A DNA stretch of 64,000 bases from assembly GCF_037198285.1 (NCBI RefSeq), contig NZ_CP147243.1, forward strand, positions 1 to 64,000, read 5' to 3'. This stretch comes from Haladaptatus sp. DJG-WS-42. Its GTDB lineage: Archaea; Halobacteriota; Halobacteria; Halobacteriales; Halococcaceae. Made by a program: the position numbers and the translations under genes. The notes under the pieces are model-generated. The model ran no database searches, was not told the origin of the DNA, and was given only the letters and a program-made list of their open reading frames with translations. Positions 43,965-52,500 of the stretch are shown piece after piece. Within the stretch, counting starts at the first letter, position 1, and the number at the start of each line of letters is the position of its first letter.

Positions 43965-45494
43965 ATGTCTAGAGACGACAACATCGTACGAACACTCTTT
44001 TCAGGAGGTAGTTTAATCGTATTCGGTCTTGCCTTCGAACTCGGACTCTCCTTTGTTGCAAAATTGTTTATCGCACGGGTTCTCGGACCCACCGACTATG
44101 GGGGAATTTCAATCGGAATTACGATATTGACTATGCTTTCGACAGCGGTACTTATTGGTCTCAACACTGGTGTAGCGAGATATCTCCCCAGATCCAAAGA
44201 TGAATCGTTTCGTAGAGGGGTTCTCATCTCTGCATACCGAATTGTTATCCCATTTGCTATTCTCGTCTCACTATTGATAGTCATATTAGCTCCGTGGCTG
44301 GCTAATGACGTCTTTCATAACCCCTCGATTACTGACATCCTCCGTCTTTTTGCCGCGATGATTCCACTAGGTGCAATTATGAAATTGTCAGTTGGTACGG
44401 CGCAGGGAATGAAACAAACGCTGCCAAAAGTTTACATTCAACACATCACGCTCCCGCTCGTGAGATTTACAGGAATAATCGTCGTCATATGGCTCGGGTA
44501 TGGGGCAATCGGTGTTGCTGGAGCATACGCCCTCGCCTATCTCCTTGCTTCAGTAATCGGCGTTTACTACGTAATCAGCCACACGCCGTTGCTTTCCTCT
44601 GTTCCACCAGTGAGAATGGATAGAGAATTGCTCTCTTTTTCAGCTCCGCTCCTTATCACCACGACGATGGTTCTTATTTTTTCTGACATCGACACATTCA
44701 TGCTAGGTGCGATAGCCTCCACCAGCGATGTAGGCATCTACAACGTGGTGTATCCAGTTGCACAGTTGCTAACCGTGGCTACAGCATCATTTGGTTTTAT
44801 TTTCATGCCAGTTGTTTCCGAGCTACACGTAGACGGTAGGGTCACAGAAATGCGACGTCTCTACCAATTGGTCGTGAAATGGGTGTCAATACTGACATTC
44901 CCCTTGTTCACACTCGTTGTCCTCTTTCCTGAGATGACTATATCGAAAACCTTCGGCCCCGAGTACGCCTCCGGAGCATTGGCACTTTCGATACTATCCA
45001 TTGGCTTCTTTACACACGTCGTGGCGGGACCAAACGGTAATACACTTACTTCAATTGGTGAAACGCGCCTCATCATGTACGATAATATACTCGTCGCGGG
45101 CGTCAACCTCGGGTTAAACTTCCTGCTTATCCCCGAATACACGTTCCTCGGGGCGGCAGTGGCAACGGCGGTCGCGTACGTCCTCTTGAATCTACTCTAC
45201 TCGATACAATTGTACACCCGAACTGGCATCCAACCCCTCTCTCAATCACTCGTCAAACCAGGTGTCATTGCGATCACCGTCGCGGGTGTGCTCTATCTCA
45301 TCGGGACTGCGATATTCCCAATCACAGTGGCGTTTCTCTTTGGGTACCTCTTAGTATTCACCGCTGTGTACGCGTTTGCTGTCATCCGGTTCGGTATCGA
45401 AGAGGAAGAGGTGATGTTGGTACTCAGCTTCGAAGAGCGATTTGGTGTCAACCTCGGCCCAGTTAAACAAATTGCCCAACGATTCATTGAGTGA
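43965..45494 (+). CDS. Polysaccharide/dolichol-glycan flippase (AglR/Wzx-like, MOP superfamily)
   Basis: A 509-residue membrane protein with about fourteen helices, of the RfbX/Wzx type that moves lipid-linked glycans to the outer face. The N-terminal SGGSLIVFGLAFELGLSFVAKLFIARVLGP-type segment (residues 13-42), VARYLPRSKDE after helix 3, and DIDTFMLGAIASTSDVGIYNVVYP near the middle are typical. ATG 43965 is chosen, being the first start right before the membrane domain; the open frame before it overlaps the neighbouring gene. It is AT-rich in its first two-thirds and returns to normal codon use toward its end, marking the right edge of the island. Confidence 0.88.
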   Translation: MSRDDNIVRTLFSGGSLIVFGLAFELGLSFVAKLFIARVLGPTDYGGISIGITILTMLSTAVLIGLNTGVARYLPRSKDESFRRGVLISAYRIVIPFAILVSLLIVILAPWLANDVFHNPSITDILRLFAAMIPLGAIMKLSVGTAQGMKQTLPKVYIQHITLPLVRFTGIIVVIWLGYGAIGVAGAYALAYLLASVIGVYYVISHTPLLSSVPPVRMDRELLSFSAPLLITTTMVLIFSDIDTFMLGAIASTSDVGIYNVVYPVAQLLTVATASFGFIFMPVVSELHVDGRVTEMRRLYQLVVKWVSILTFPLFTLVVLFPEMTISKTFGPEYASGALALSILSIGFFTHVVAGPNGNTLTSIGETRLIMYDNILVAGVNLGLNFLLIPEYTFLGAAVATAVAYVLLNLLYSIQLYTRTGIQPLSQSLVKPGVIAITVAGVLYLIGTAIFPITVAFLFGYLLVFTAVYAFAVIRFGIEEEEVMLVLSFEERFGVNLGPVKQIAQRFIE

Positions 45495-45543
45495 GAAGTC
45501 AGTAGGAGAAGGCTTTTGCAGGCCCGGGAACGACCAGAAAGCA

Positions 45544-46536
45544 ATGGAACCCCGCGACGACGTGTGTGTACTCATTCCAACGCTCAATGAAGCCGCGACC
45601 ATCGGGTCGGTCGTAGACGGCTTTCACGAGCAGGGATTGACGAACGTCCTCGTCGTGGACGGCCACTCCTCCGATGGCACGAGAGCGGTCGCGGCCGACC
45701 ACGGTGCGCGGGTTATCACGCAGTCTGGAAGCGGGAAAGGGCAGGCGGTTCGCGAGGCGATTCGGAAGATCACTGCGCCGTACATTCTGATGGTTGACGG
45801 CGACGGTACCTACCGGCCGGAAGACGCAGAAACGATGCTCGAACCGTTGTTGTGGGGCGATGCACAGCACGTCATCGGGGACCGGTTTGCGCACATGGAG
45901 CCGGATGCGATGTCGCGGGTGAACCAGACCGGCAATCGCGTCATCAATGGGGCATTTTCGTTCATTCACGGACGCGACCTCAGAGACATTCTGAGTGGGT
46001 ATCGGGCGTTCACCCGCGAGTCGGTTGAGGCGCTTGGGCTCTACGCAGACGGGTTCGGGATAGAGACAGAACTCGCCGTCGAGTGTGTCAAACACGGGGT
46101 GACGACGGCCGTTGTGGATATTCACTACGGCTCGCGTCCAGCGGCTTCGGACACGAACCTCCACCCGCTTCGTGATGGTGGCATCATCCTGATGACGCTG
46201 TACAAGCTTGCGAAAACCAACAACCCGCTCTTTTACTTCGGGAGCGTGGCGGGCGTGAGCACGATAATTGGCGTTATCATTGGGCTGTATGTGGGTGTCG
46301 AATACGTCACGCTCGGCATCTCTCACGAGGCGATGGCAGTCGTGTCTGCCTTTTTCATCCTCTTTGGGATGCAACTGCTGATGTTTGGCGTGCTTTCGGA
46401 CCTTATTGTGACGCTCAACCGCGAGCAGACGAGACGGCTCGAAGAGATTGCCCGACAGCGACGTGAACCCGCAGCCAAATCTTCGGAGCCACGGCGCGTC
46501 GAGTCAGCGTCACCCGGCCCCGACGAACGGGCGTAA
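45544..46536 (+). CDS. aglJ: S-layer glycoprotein N-glycosyltransferase AglJ
   Basis: Adds the first hexose to dolichyl phosphate in the N-glycan pathway. The protein is 330 residues: a GT2/DPM1-like domain (DVCVLIPTLNEAATIGSVV, VLVVDGHSSDGT, ILMVDGDGTYRPEDAE with the DxD site, DILSGYRAF) and two C-terminal membrane helices (about 235-255 and 265-290), ending in a charged tail. Placement beside aglB and a flippase is the standard haloarchaeal layout. ATG 45544 is preferred; the frame is open upstream into the flippase tail. It marks the conserved right border of the cluster. Confidence 0.92.
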   Translation: MEPRDDVCVLIPTLNEAATIGSVVDGFHEQGLTNVLVVDGHSSDGTRAVAADHGARVITQSGSGKGQAVREAIRKITAPYILMVDGDGTYRPEDAETMLEPLLWGDAQHVIGDRFAHMEPDAMSRVNQTGNRVINGAFSFIHGRDLRDILSGYRAFTRESVEALGLYADGFGIETELAVECVKHGVTTAVVDIHYGSRPAASDTNLHPLRDGGIILMTLYKLAKTNNPLFYFGSVAGVSTIIGVIIGLYVGVEYVTLGISHEAMAVVSAFFILFGMQLLMFGVLSDLIVTLNREQTRRLEEIARQRREPAAKSSEPRRVESASPGPDERA

Positions 46537-46568
46537 TACCTATTTTTCGTGAACCCCTCGCGCCACAC

Positions 46569-46778
46569 ATGACGAAGTACACCTCGGTCTCTATTTCGAA
46601 AGAGCTCGCGGATAAGGTCGAAGAGACAATCGAAGGGACGAGCTTTTCGAGCACGGGCGACCTCGTCCGCTTTTTGCTCCGGAGCATCGTGGTCCAACAC
46701 CAGCGCAAAGGGGAGTTGACCGAAGCCGAGTTCGAAGAGGTCACGCGCCAACTACGCGAGCTTGGCTATCTCAAGTAG
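46569..46778 (+). CDS. Ribbon-helix-helix (CopG/Arc-type) protein
   Basis: A 69-residue protein with the RHH layout: strand KYTSVSISKE, helix LADKVEETIEG and helix TGDLVRFLLRSIVVQHQ, then a charged C-terminal helix. It likely dimerises and binds DNA, though such proteins in haloarchaea also occur as stand-alone antitoxin-like factors. No toxin gene is next to it. It lies 32 bases after aglJ, so it may be cotranscribed with the glycosylation genes and regulate them. Confidence 0.82.
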   Translation: MTKYTSVSISKELADKVEETIEGTSFSSTGDLVRFLLRSIVVQHQRKGELTEAEFEEVTRQLRELGYLK

Positions 46779-46784
46779 CGAGCG

Positions 46785-47198
46785 TCACGGAAGCGGGTCT
46801 TCTGGCGGTTCTGCATCGACGATGGTGAGCGGTTGTACGGTTCCTGTTGCGTCGTAGACGCGGATTGCAGCCTCGTTCCACGGGGGTGTCGCGATGAAAA
46901 CGGTTTCAGAGCGTTCGCGACCCGTGGGTGAGTCACTGAAGCCATCGGGAGCGGAGATGAATCTACCCTGCGACTGTTTTGCTGGGCTGTTCAGGTCAAC
47001 ACCGAAGACCGCTGAGACTGACGTACCAGAATCAGCGAGATAAAAGTGTGAAAATACCGGCGTTTCTGCGGGGAGGTCTAAGTGGTCGGTGAACGACTCG
47101 GCCGGGGTGGTCGCAAGGACGAATACAACGGGCTCTGGGGCCGCCCCTTTCGCGTAGTCACGAAGGACTGTGAGGAGTCCACGAGTCGCATAGACCAT
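46785..47198 (-). CDS. Uncharacterised haloarchaeal protein
   Basis: A 137-residue protein from the ATG at 47198 (four more codons with a GTG start are possible). It has a mixed alpha/beta pattern: helix GLLTVLRDYAKGA, strand PVVFVLATTPA, the conserved-looking LPAETPVFSHFYLADSGTSVSAVFGVDL segment (residues 40-67), QGRFISAPDG, and a closing strand TVFIATPPWNEAAIRVYD. The overall shape recalls JAB/MPN-type or RPN11-like small proteins, but the metal motif is not visible. Convergent with the RHH gene, stop codons 6 bases apart. Function unknown. Confidence 0.62.
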   Translation of the reverse strand: MVYATRGLLTVLRDYAKGAAPEPVVFVLATTPAESFTDHLDLPAETPVFSHFYLADSGTSVSAVFGVDLNSPAKQSQGRFISAPDGFSDSPTGRERSETVFIATPPWNEAAIRVYDATGTVQPLTIVDAEPPEDPLP

Positions 47199-47341
47199 AC
47201 CGGAGAACACGGGAGCGCCTCCATTAAGAAATTCGGCTGAATTGCTGTCTTATGCGTTGGTTTCTTGCGCGCTGTCGGTGCCAGCCACACGCGACCCTCC
47301 TGTGGCGAATACACAAGCTCATGTAGAAATAATCATATCAC

Positions 47342-47366
47342 ATATGTGTAAAAAATTATATGTGTA
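47342..47366 (+). promoter_or_regulatory. Promoter of the 44-residue peptide gene
   Basis: ATATGTGTA occurs twice (47342-47350 and 47358-47366). The second copy overlaps the likely TATA element TTATATG (47356-47362), which is 34 bases before the ATG at 47390, so the transcript should be almost leaderless. The first copy is part of the palindrome CACATATGTG (47339-47348), a possible operator. Confidence 0.6.
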
Positions 47367-47389
47367 GGACATGCTTTGTAGCAACTGTA

Positions 47390-47524
47390 ATGTCTAAAAA
47401 ATCAGTAAAAGAATACCTTGCAAAGAATCCGCGGATGATGGGCATTCTGTTCACAATCTTCCTCTTGCTCATGCAGGCAGGCAACGTCATCGCCGGTGGT
47501 GGAACGTCTACTCCAGGCCCCTGA
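47390..47524 (+). CDS. DUF7503-like 44-residue membrane peptide
   Basis: A very short gene: a charged N-terminus with SVKEYLAKNPRMMG, one hydrophobic segment GILFTIFLLLMQAGNVIAG (residues about 18-36), then a Gly/Thr/Pro tail. This matches the pattern of a family of small haloarchaeal membrane peptides (DUF7503: about 44 residues, NP(R)xxG then a helix ending in QAGN). An AT-rich promoter lies at the right distance, supporting expression. It converges on the CHAT-type protein gene, with 58 bases between stop codons. Function is unknown. Confidence 0.75.
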   Translation: MSKKSVKEYLAKNPRMMGILFTIFLLLMQAGNVIAGGGTSTPGP

Positions 47525-47582
47525 AGCGGTTGCATACGCTCTCTTGTTTTCTCGCGAACGCTCGACACAGGGCGGCGCGTGA

Positions 47583-49646
47583 TTAAAACTCAGCCGCGAT
47601 CTCCGAACTCCAAGTGAACGTGCCATCGAAGATGACTGGCGCTTCTTCAAGCGAGAGGAACGCAATGAGTTCCTCGCGCCCAACACTAAACGTTTTCAGA
47701 TGGCCCGAACTCAGGAACTGGTCTTCGTTGTCCCCGATGTGTGGCCGAAAGAGTGTGCCAATCCCCATGTTGCTGGTTGGATAGGTGCGAATACTCACGT
47801 CGTAGTCGTCACCCCGCGACCGCACGTCACACAGATACGGTGTCAGGCTCTCTGCGTGCGCGATATCGACGTTACCGTCACCGACGACGAGGTACTTACT
47901 CCCGATGATACTCTGGTCTGAGGCGATGGTGAGCGCCGCACGGAGCGGAAAGCCACGGTTAAGCAAGCGCGCCATTGCACTCCCGATTCTGAACGCCCCG
48001 CTGTCGATAACGTCGTCTAAGGTCACAACGCCGCCAACACTGCCCGCTTCGATGAGGTGCATTCCTTGGGTGTACGACCGGCACGCATTGAGCAAGAAGG
48101 CGTCTACACCGACCGAATCAAGCGTCTGCACGTCGAGTTTGCCGTCGGTACACTGGAAGCCGTCGTCGTCGATGTGGCCAATGTAGTGGACAAAGTCCAC
48201 ATCCGATTCGAGGATGGCCGCGAGTTCGGAAACACTCAGATCTGAGGTGAGGGTGACGTTGAACGGAAGCGCCTCGCGCGAACCGTACACGTCGGCCGCC
48301 GCGTGGTGCTCGTCGAGCATCGCCTCGTCGTTACAGACCACCGTGATGTCAACATCCTGTCCCGTCACATCGCGGCGGAGTCGATTGCGGTACGCAGCCA
48401 CCGTTGCCTTCGTGGCTCCGAGCGGCGCGTCGTCACCGACCCACGCCTGCTCGAGGGAGTTCGCAGGCTCTGGCTGGACGACTGAAATCGGTGACCGCTC
48501 GCCGTCCGTCGTCGCCCGCATAAACTCGTCGCGCAAAAATTCGTCAACCGCGGCGGTTTGGCCCTCCGGTTGGGGTACCGTACTTGCCTTTGGCGTTCGA
48601 ATGACGGCAAGGTCGTTTACGAGAAACGGAAGGATTTCGACGTTTTCGGGCGTCGGTGAGATGTGCGTCGTCAGCTTCCACTCCGGCAGGTGGGGTTCGA
48701 TGTGGCGAAACGGTACTTCGAGGTCGGCTTTGAGTTGCTCGCCGACCGACTGACTGTACCGGTTTTCGAACGAGAACGGAATGCTGTCTTCGACCGCGCT
48801 GCGCTCGTGAAGCGACACCTGATAGTAGCCTTCAGTCCGGGTCAAACAGTCTAAAAAGAACGTCTGTTTGAGCAGACGCTCGACTTCTCGTTCAAACGTT
48901 TCGCCGGTACCAAGCGGGTGGGTGTAGCCGGTTTCGGTGACGATGCGCGCCGCTGGGCCCGGTTCAACGTTGGCACCGAGATAGTAGGCGAGAGGGGCAA
49001 TAACGTAGAGCGTCCCCAGTTCCGGTGGCAGTTCGATAGTCACCCCCGTCTCCGGTGGGCTGAGTGCGTCTGGAATGTCGAGTTCATCGCCGAGTTCAAT
49101 CATCGGCGGGTGGCCTCGAAGCGTCGGGTACGACCGTTCACAAGAGGTCGTCTTGAGCGCAGAACTGAGGGCGGATATGGCCGCCATCATATCGTGTGGG
49201 TCTTCGGTCGTCGTGATAGTAGTCGCTGGGTTGTCGTGGTACGACCGGGCTCCAACGAGCACCTCCGTTTCGGCGTCGAATTCAAAGGTCATCTCGGTTG
49301 CACCGGCGGTGACCGAAAACGGCGCTTTGACCCGAATGTAGAGTTTGATTGGCCCGTTGAGTTCGATGCTGTACGTTCCCTTGGGAAGTTCGTGAAACGC
49401 AAAGTGCTCTGCGTGCACGACCATGTCGCCGTCATCGGTACGGATGTAGGTCGCGACGACTTGCGGAAGAACGAGTTCTGAAGTGGTAATCGCAACGGCG
49501 GTGTCGACTGGAAACGTAAACCGGTCTGTGTCCACGGGACGGGGCGTTACCGCACTGTCGCTGGTGAGGGCACACTGTCTGCGTTCAATGGGGTCTGCAA
49601 TCTGTACTCCATGAGCAGTAGCGCACGCCTCAATCGTGACGTGCAT
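47583..49646 (-). CDS. CHAT-type caspase-like protease protein of haloarchaea
   Basis: A 687-residue soluble protein. The C-terminal third is a CHAT-like domain: strand VDFVHYIGHID with His491, then VDAFLLNACRSYTQG with Cys522 as the predicted catalytic dyad, GSVGGVVTLDDVIDSGAFRIG, and LVVGDGNVDIA. The N-terminal 400 residues are beta-rich with no known domain, and may sense a ligand or partner. The start at 49646 is supported by a GGGAGGT ribosome-binding site (49656-49662) 9 bases upstream and a TATA element that places the transcript start near 49700; the ATG at 49706 would be too close. CHAT proteases often act in defence or death programmes, but haloarchaeal ones are uncharacterised. Confidence 0.82.
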   Translation of the reverse strand: MHVTIEACATAHGVQIADPIERRQCALTSDSAVTPRPVDTDRFTFPVDTAVAITTSELVLPQVVATYIRTDDGDMVVHAEHFAFHELPKGTYSIELNGPIKLYIRVKAPFSVTAGATEMTFEFDAETEVLVGARSYHDNPATTITTTEDPHDMMAAISALSSALKTTSCERSYPTLRGHPPMIELGDELDIPDALSPPETGVTIELPPELGTLYVIAPLAYYLGANVEPGPAARIVTETGYTHPLGTGETFEREVERLLKQTFFLDCLTRTEGYYQVSLHERSAVEDSIPFSFENRYSQSVGEQLKADLEVPFRHIEPHLPEWKLTTHISPTPENVEILPFLVNDLAVIRTPKASTVPQPEGQTAAVDEFLRDEFMRATTDGERSPISVVQPEPANSLEQAWVGDDAPLGATKATVAAYRNRLRRDVTGQDVDITVVCNDEAMLDEHHAAADVYGSREALPFNVTLTSDLSVSELAAILESDVDFVHYIGHIDDDGFQCTDGKLDVQTLDSVGVDAFLLNACRSYTQGMHLIEAGSVGGVVTLDDVIDSGAFRIGSAMARLLNRGFPLRAALTIASDQSIIGSKYLVVGDGNVDIAHAESLTPYLCDVRSRGDDYDVSIRTYPTSNMGIGTLFRPHIGDNEDQFLSSGHLKTFSVGREELIAFLSLEEAPVIFDGTFTWSSEIAAEF

Positions 49647-49655
49647 CAGGGACAG

Positions 49656-49733
49656 ACCTCCCGAATCGAATTCCGGTACCCGTGGACGGCAGACATACGT
49701 ATACACCCGATACAGAATGATTTATTAAAAAAG
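49656..49733 (-). promoter_or_regulatory. Promoter and ribosome-binding site of the CHAT protein gene
   Basis: On the minus strand, a long A/T box (CTTTTTTAATAAA, 49733-49721) is followed about 26 bases on by the expected transcript start near 49700. A GGGAGGT sequence (49662-49656), complementary to the 16S rRNA end, precedes the ATG at 49646 by 9 bases. This gives a leader of roughly 50 bases, unlike the leaderless genes elsewhere in the window. Confidence 0.6.
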
Positions 49734-49836
49734 TATCGTCGAAAAAACCTGTCCACTCGCGGAATCATATTCGACGACGATGCTCCGAGACAGATCCGAC
49801 GATGACACGCTGAAAACCGGGTTTCACCCGCCACAT

Positions 49837-50520
49837 CTAGAACGGGAGAACGTTCCGAAGATTTTGCACGTAGAGTTTTGGCATGCGCTTTACTGCTCCT
49901 TCGAGCGCATCTCTGAGCGCCTCCGGGGCATCCTCGGTGATTCCTGCACCGTGGCCAACGAGAATTCGCTCTGGCCTAAGTCCCCGGAACGGACGGCGCG
50001 GTGGCGTCAGGCGCATCGCCGGATGGACGCCCAACCGCTCGTTGTTCGTACAGTAATAGGAGATGGTTCCAAACGCCTCTGGGACGACGAGCGTTCCGGT
50101 GGTATCGTCGTATAGTGCCCCTTCGTTCCAGAAGGAATTATTGTATACTTTCAACAGGGTGTACCCGGTGTCGGCAAGCGTCCCCTCGAACAGCGTTGTC
50201 GGGGCGTCAAGGTCGGCTGAAACGCCTTCCATCCACTTCGGGAGGTAGACCGACACGTCGTGTCGTCGCGCAATCGCGGCCGCGTCGCGTTTGTGGCGGT
50301 CGAGCAACAGCACCACTCCACCGACGGGACCGTGTTCTGCGAGCTGGTCGTCTAACCCTTCGAAATCGACCGGGTCAACGAGCCAGACGCGACCGGCGGC
50401 GACGAGCGCGTGGCTGGCGCGTTGCATCCCCTCGTCTGGATGGGCAATCCAGCCAAAGCCACCTTCCCACTCATCGATTCGTTCCGGCTCACGTGCCGTG
50501 CCGGAGGCTTTCATTGTCAT
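49837..50520 (-). CDS. Degenerate metallo-beta-lactamase-fold protein
   Basis: A 227-residue soluble protein. The strand order resembles MBL enzymes: HALVAAGRVWLVDPVDFEG, GPVGGVVLLLDRHKRDAAAIA, then VLVGHGAGI near the C-terminus. The metal-binding HxHxDH motif is reduced to DRHKRDA, keeping only the second His and Asp, and the later His ligands are mostly missing, so hydrolase activity is doubtful. The ATG at 50520 (MTMKAS) is used, though one two codons further in is equally good. Divergent from the VOC gene. Function unknown. Confidence 0.72.
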   Translation of the reverse strand: MTMKASGTAREPERIDEWEGGFGWIAHPDEGMQRASHALVAAGRVWLVDPVDFEGLDDQLAEHGPVGGVVLLLDRHKRDAAAIARRHDVSVYLPKWMEGVSADLDAPTTLFEGTLADTGYTLLKVYNNSFWNEGALYDDTTGTLVVPEAFGTISYYCTNNERLGVHPAMRLTPPRRPFRGLRPERILVGHGAGITEDAPEALRDALEGAVKRMPKLYVQNLRNVLPF

Positions 50521-50607
50521 ACCACATCTCACGGGCGCACGCCGGATAAACGGAGGGCCTACCCGGTTCGGGAACCGCTTAAGGACAGCCCCGTCGTAGA
50601 GTCAGTT

Positions 50608-51288
50608 ATGTTCTCGTCGCTCCGCTGGCTGGCACTCGAAGTGAAATATCTCGCCCCGGCCGTGTCGTTCTACCGCGAGCATCTCGGCCTCTCCGTGAGA
50701 GGTGAACGCGAAACAGAAGTAGCACTCGCCGTCGGCGACGCCGATCTGATTCTCCGTGCGCCAAGCTCCGTGCCCCGTGGCGGCCTGCACACGCACTACG
50801 CCTTCTCGACGCCAGCGGACGAGTACGACGACTGGTGGAACACACTCTCCCAGCACTTCGACCTCACCGAGTTTCAGTTTGGGGCGGCAAAATCGCTCTA
50901 CTTCTACGACCTCGAAGGCAACTGTGTCGAGATTGGGCAAGCAACCGACGAAGGGGCGGGCATCACCGGTATTTTCGAAATCGTCCTCGAAGTCGAAGAC
51001 TTAGACCGGGCGGTGTCGTTCTACACCGACCTCGGGCTCTCGATTCGCGACCGCGGCGACAATCGCCGTCGGGTACGCCTCGATGCAGGCCCCTTCGACA
51101 TTGAACTGTGGGAGCCACAGCTCGGACTCGCAGACGCACGCGGCGGCGTCCACGTAGATATTGGCGTGACTGCCGCAGATGCAACGACAAAGGTAGAATC
51201 CATCACAGACCAGGCACTCTCGGTACGAGAAACAGAGACAGGGTACGTCATTCGTGACCCAGACGGGCACTATCTCACGATTGCGTGA
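50608..51288 (+). CDS. VOC-superfamily protein with two tandem glyoxalase domains
   Basis: A 226-residue protein with two VOC domains: the first (residues 4-112) opens RWLALEVKYLAPAVSFYREHLGL and ends FYDLEGNCVEIGQ; the second (120-226) opens GIFEIVLEVEDLDRAVSFYTDLGL and ends VIRDPDGHYLTIA. The paired arrangement is typical of catechol-dioxygenase-like and glyoxalase enzymes that bind one metal between domains. Both C-terminal acidic ligand positions are present in the first domain (E in NCVEIG) but the second ends TIA with no acidic ligand, so metal binding may be one-sided. ATG 50608 is used. Substrate unknown. Confidence 0.85.
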   Translation: MFSSLRWLALEVKYLAPAVSFYREHLGLSVRGERETEVALAVGDADLILRAPSSVPRGGLHTHYAFSTPADEYDDWWNTLSQHFDLTEFQFGAAKSLYFYDLEGNCVEIGQATDEGAGITGIFEIVLEVEDLDRAVSFYTDLGLSIRDRGDNRRRVRLDAGPFDIELWEPQLGLADARGGVHVDIGVTAADATTKVESITDQALSVRETETGYVIRDPDGHYLTIA

Positions 51289-51291
51289 GCT

Positions 51292-51582
51292 TCAGAGCCG
51301 TTCGGTGTTGATGCCAACGCCCGGTGGTGTGACGACGAGGAAATCACGAAAGTGCATGAGTTCCCCCTCTAAGTCGCGGATGTCACGGGCGAATCCAGCG
51401 GCAAGACTGTTCAGGTCGCCTTCGATGGCGAGAAACAGCGTTTTCCCCTCTTTGACGGCGGCGACCCACTCGTCCGGTGGCGTCTGCCCGTCTAACACGC
51501 CGAGTACAATTTCGCCGCTTCCCTTTCCTTCTTCTTCGAGTTCACTTTCTGCGGCTCGTAAATCGAGGTCGAAATCGCCCAT
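51292..51582 (-). CDS. DUF5779 family protein
   Basis: A 96-residue acidic protein of a haloarchaea-restricted family. It contains LRAAESELEEEGKGSGEIVLGVLDG, PDEWVAAVKEGKTLFLAIEGDLNSLAAGFARDI (residues 37-69) and a C-terminal HFRDFLVVTPPGVGI. No catalytic motif or membrane helix is visible. It converges on the tandem VOC gene, with a 3-base gap between stop codons. Function unknown. Confidence 0.8.
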   Translation of the reverse strand: MGDFDLDLRAAESELEEEGKGSGEIVLGVLDGQTPPDEWVAAVKEGKTLFLAIEGDLNSLAAGFARDIRDLEGELMHFRDFLVVTPPGVGINTERL

Positions 51583-51690
51583 ATTGTAGGCTCGAAGGCA
51601 GGCGAGAAAAATATACTGTCGGTTGTCTGCGAGTCTGGACGTCCATCAGAGCGACGCCAAAAGAAAACCGTCCTCACTGACGCGCGGAGG

Positions 51691-52143
51691 TCAGTCCTTA
51701 CGGTACTCTTTGCGGTAGCCGCGGAACTCCGTGCGGTGGGCTTCTTCGTCCGCGAGAATGGTGACGGCGAGGTCTTCGGTCACGGGGTCGTCTGCTTTCT
51801 CTGCGGCCTTGATGAGCTTTCGGTACGTGTCGATGGCGTCGATCTCTGCTTCGAGGACGCCATCGATGACCGAGAGCACGTCCGTGGAGTCTTCCGGCGG
51901 CTGGAGGTTCTGCTGGCGGGCTTCGAAGTCGTAGGAACTCGGCGGTCGCTCGTCGAGCTGTTTCAGGCGTTCGCCGAGCAGGCGCGCGTGGGAGAGTTCC
52001 TCGTTGATGTCCGCATCGAGGCTCTCTTTGATTTCTGCAGCGCGGACCCCATCCAGTACGATGGCGTTCGTGAGGTAGTTCATGACCGTTTCAATCTCGT
52101 CGGAATATGCGCGACGCAGGAGGCGGGTTACTTCTTCAGACAT
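51691..52143 (-). CDS. Ferritin-like domain protein
   Basis: A 150-residue four-helix-bundle protein. It has E-x-x-H-type motifs in two positions: an N-terminal RAYSDEIETVMNYLTN with NEELSHARLLGERL, and a C-terminal GVLEAEIDAIDTYRKLIKAAE with ADEEAHRTEFRGY. These give the four Glu and two His needed for a di-iron centre, so it is probably an iron-binding or oxidising ferritin/bacterioferritin-like protein. ATG 52143 is chosen; the GTG just before it gives one extra Met. Upstream DNA shows only a half-site (TTTTAGG) of the iron-type operator. Its neighbour on the other side is leuA's control region. Confidence 0.87.
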   Translation of the reverse strand: MSEEVTRLLRRAYSDEIETVMNYLTNAIVLDGVRAAEIKESLDADINEELSHARLLGERLKQLDERPPSSYDFEARQQNLQPPEDSTDVLSVIDGVLEAEIDAIDTYRKLIKAAEKADDPVTEDLAVTILADEEAHRTEFRGYRKEYRKD

Positions 52144-52500
52144 CACCTAAAACAACGTGCGCGAGCCTCATATCTTCTCGGGCCAACACGATAGGTTGCT
52201 TCGTTTTTCGTGAGCGTGATTGTCTCGCGCGACCGACCATCCGTCCAGTCGCCAGCCTCCCAGAGCGCGCGCACAATTTATTCCATTGTTTTGGGTGGAA
52301 AAGTTACTTTTTCATGATTATTCAAGCCTGCATTTGACGAGATAGCATACCACAGTGTATAAGGATGTTTTGAGAATATTGAGGCGTCGCAGTCATGCGG
52401 TTTTCAAACATTGCCGCTTTTTATCTGAGTTGTCAGCGTGAACGGATGAGTTGATCGAGCGACACTGTTATATATCCGGTAGATTGTTGGTTGCGATACA
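52144..52500. other. Intergenic region and promoter upstream of leuA
   Basis: About 350 bases separate the ferritin-like gene from leuA, with no gene visible. A strong TATA element TTATATAT (52468-52475) lies 33 bases before the ATG at 52501, almost the same spacing as in the ilvB leader (TTATAA to ATG, 32 bases), predicting a leaderless transcript beginning at 52498-52501. A weaker CTTTTTATC (52416-52424) could serve the TTG at 52451. The part from 52270 to 52350 is AT-rich and unassigned. Confidence 0.65.

Noticed and set aside
52144-52165. TTTTAGG before the ferritin-like gene as an iron operator
   Set aside because: Only a half-site; no CCTAAA at the right spacing.
52410-52446. CTTTTTATC as the leuA promoter with TTG at 52451 as start
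   Set aside because: It is weaker than TTATATAT at 52468, and would make a leader containing the strong TATA. It remains an alternative in the leuA note but not the preferred reading.
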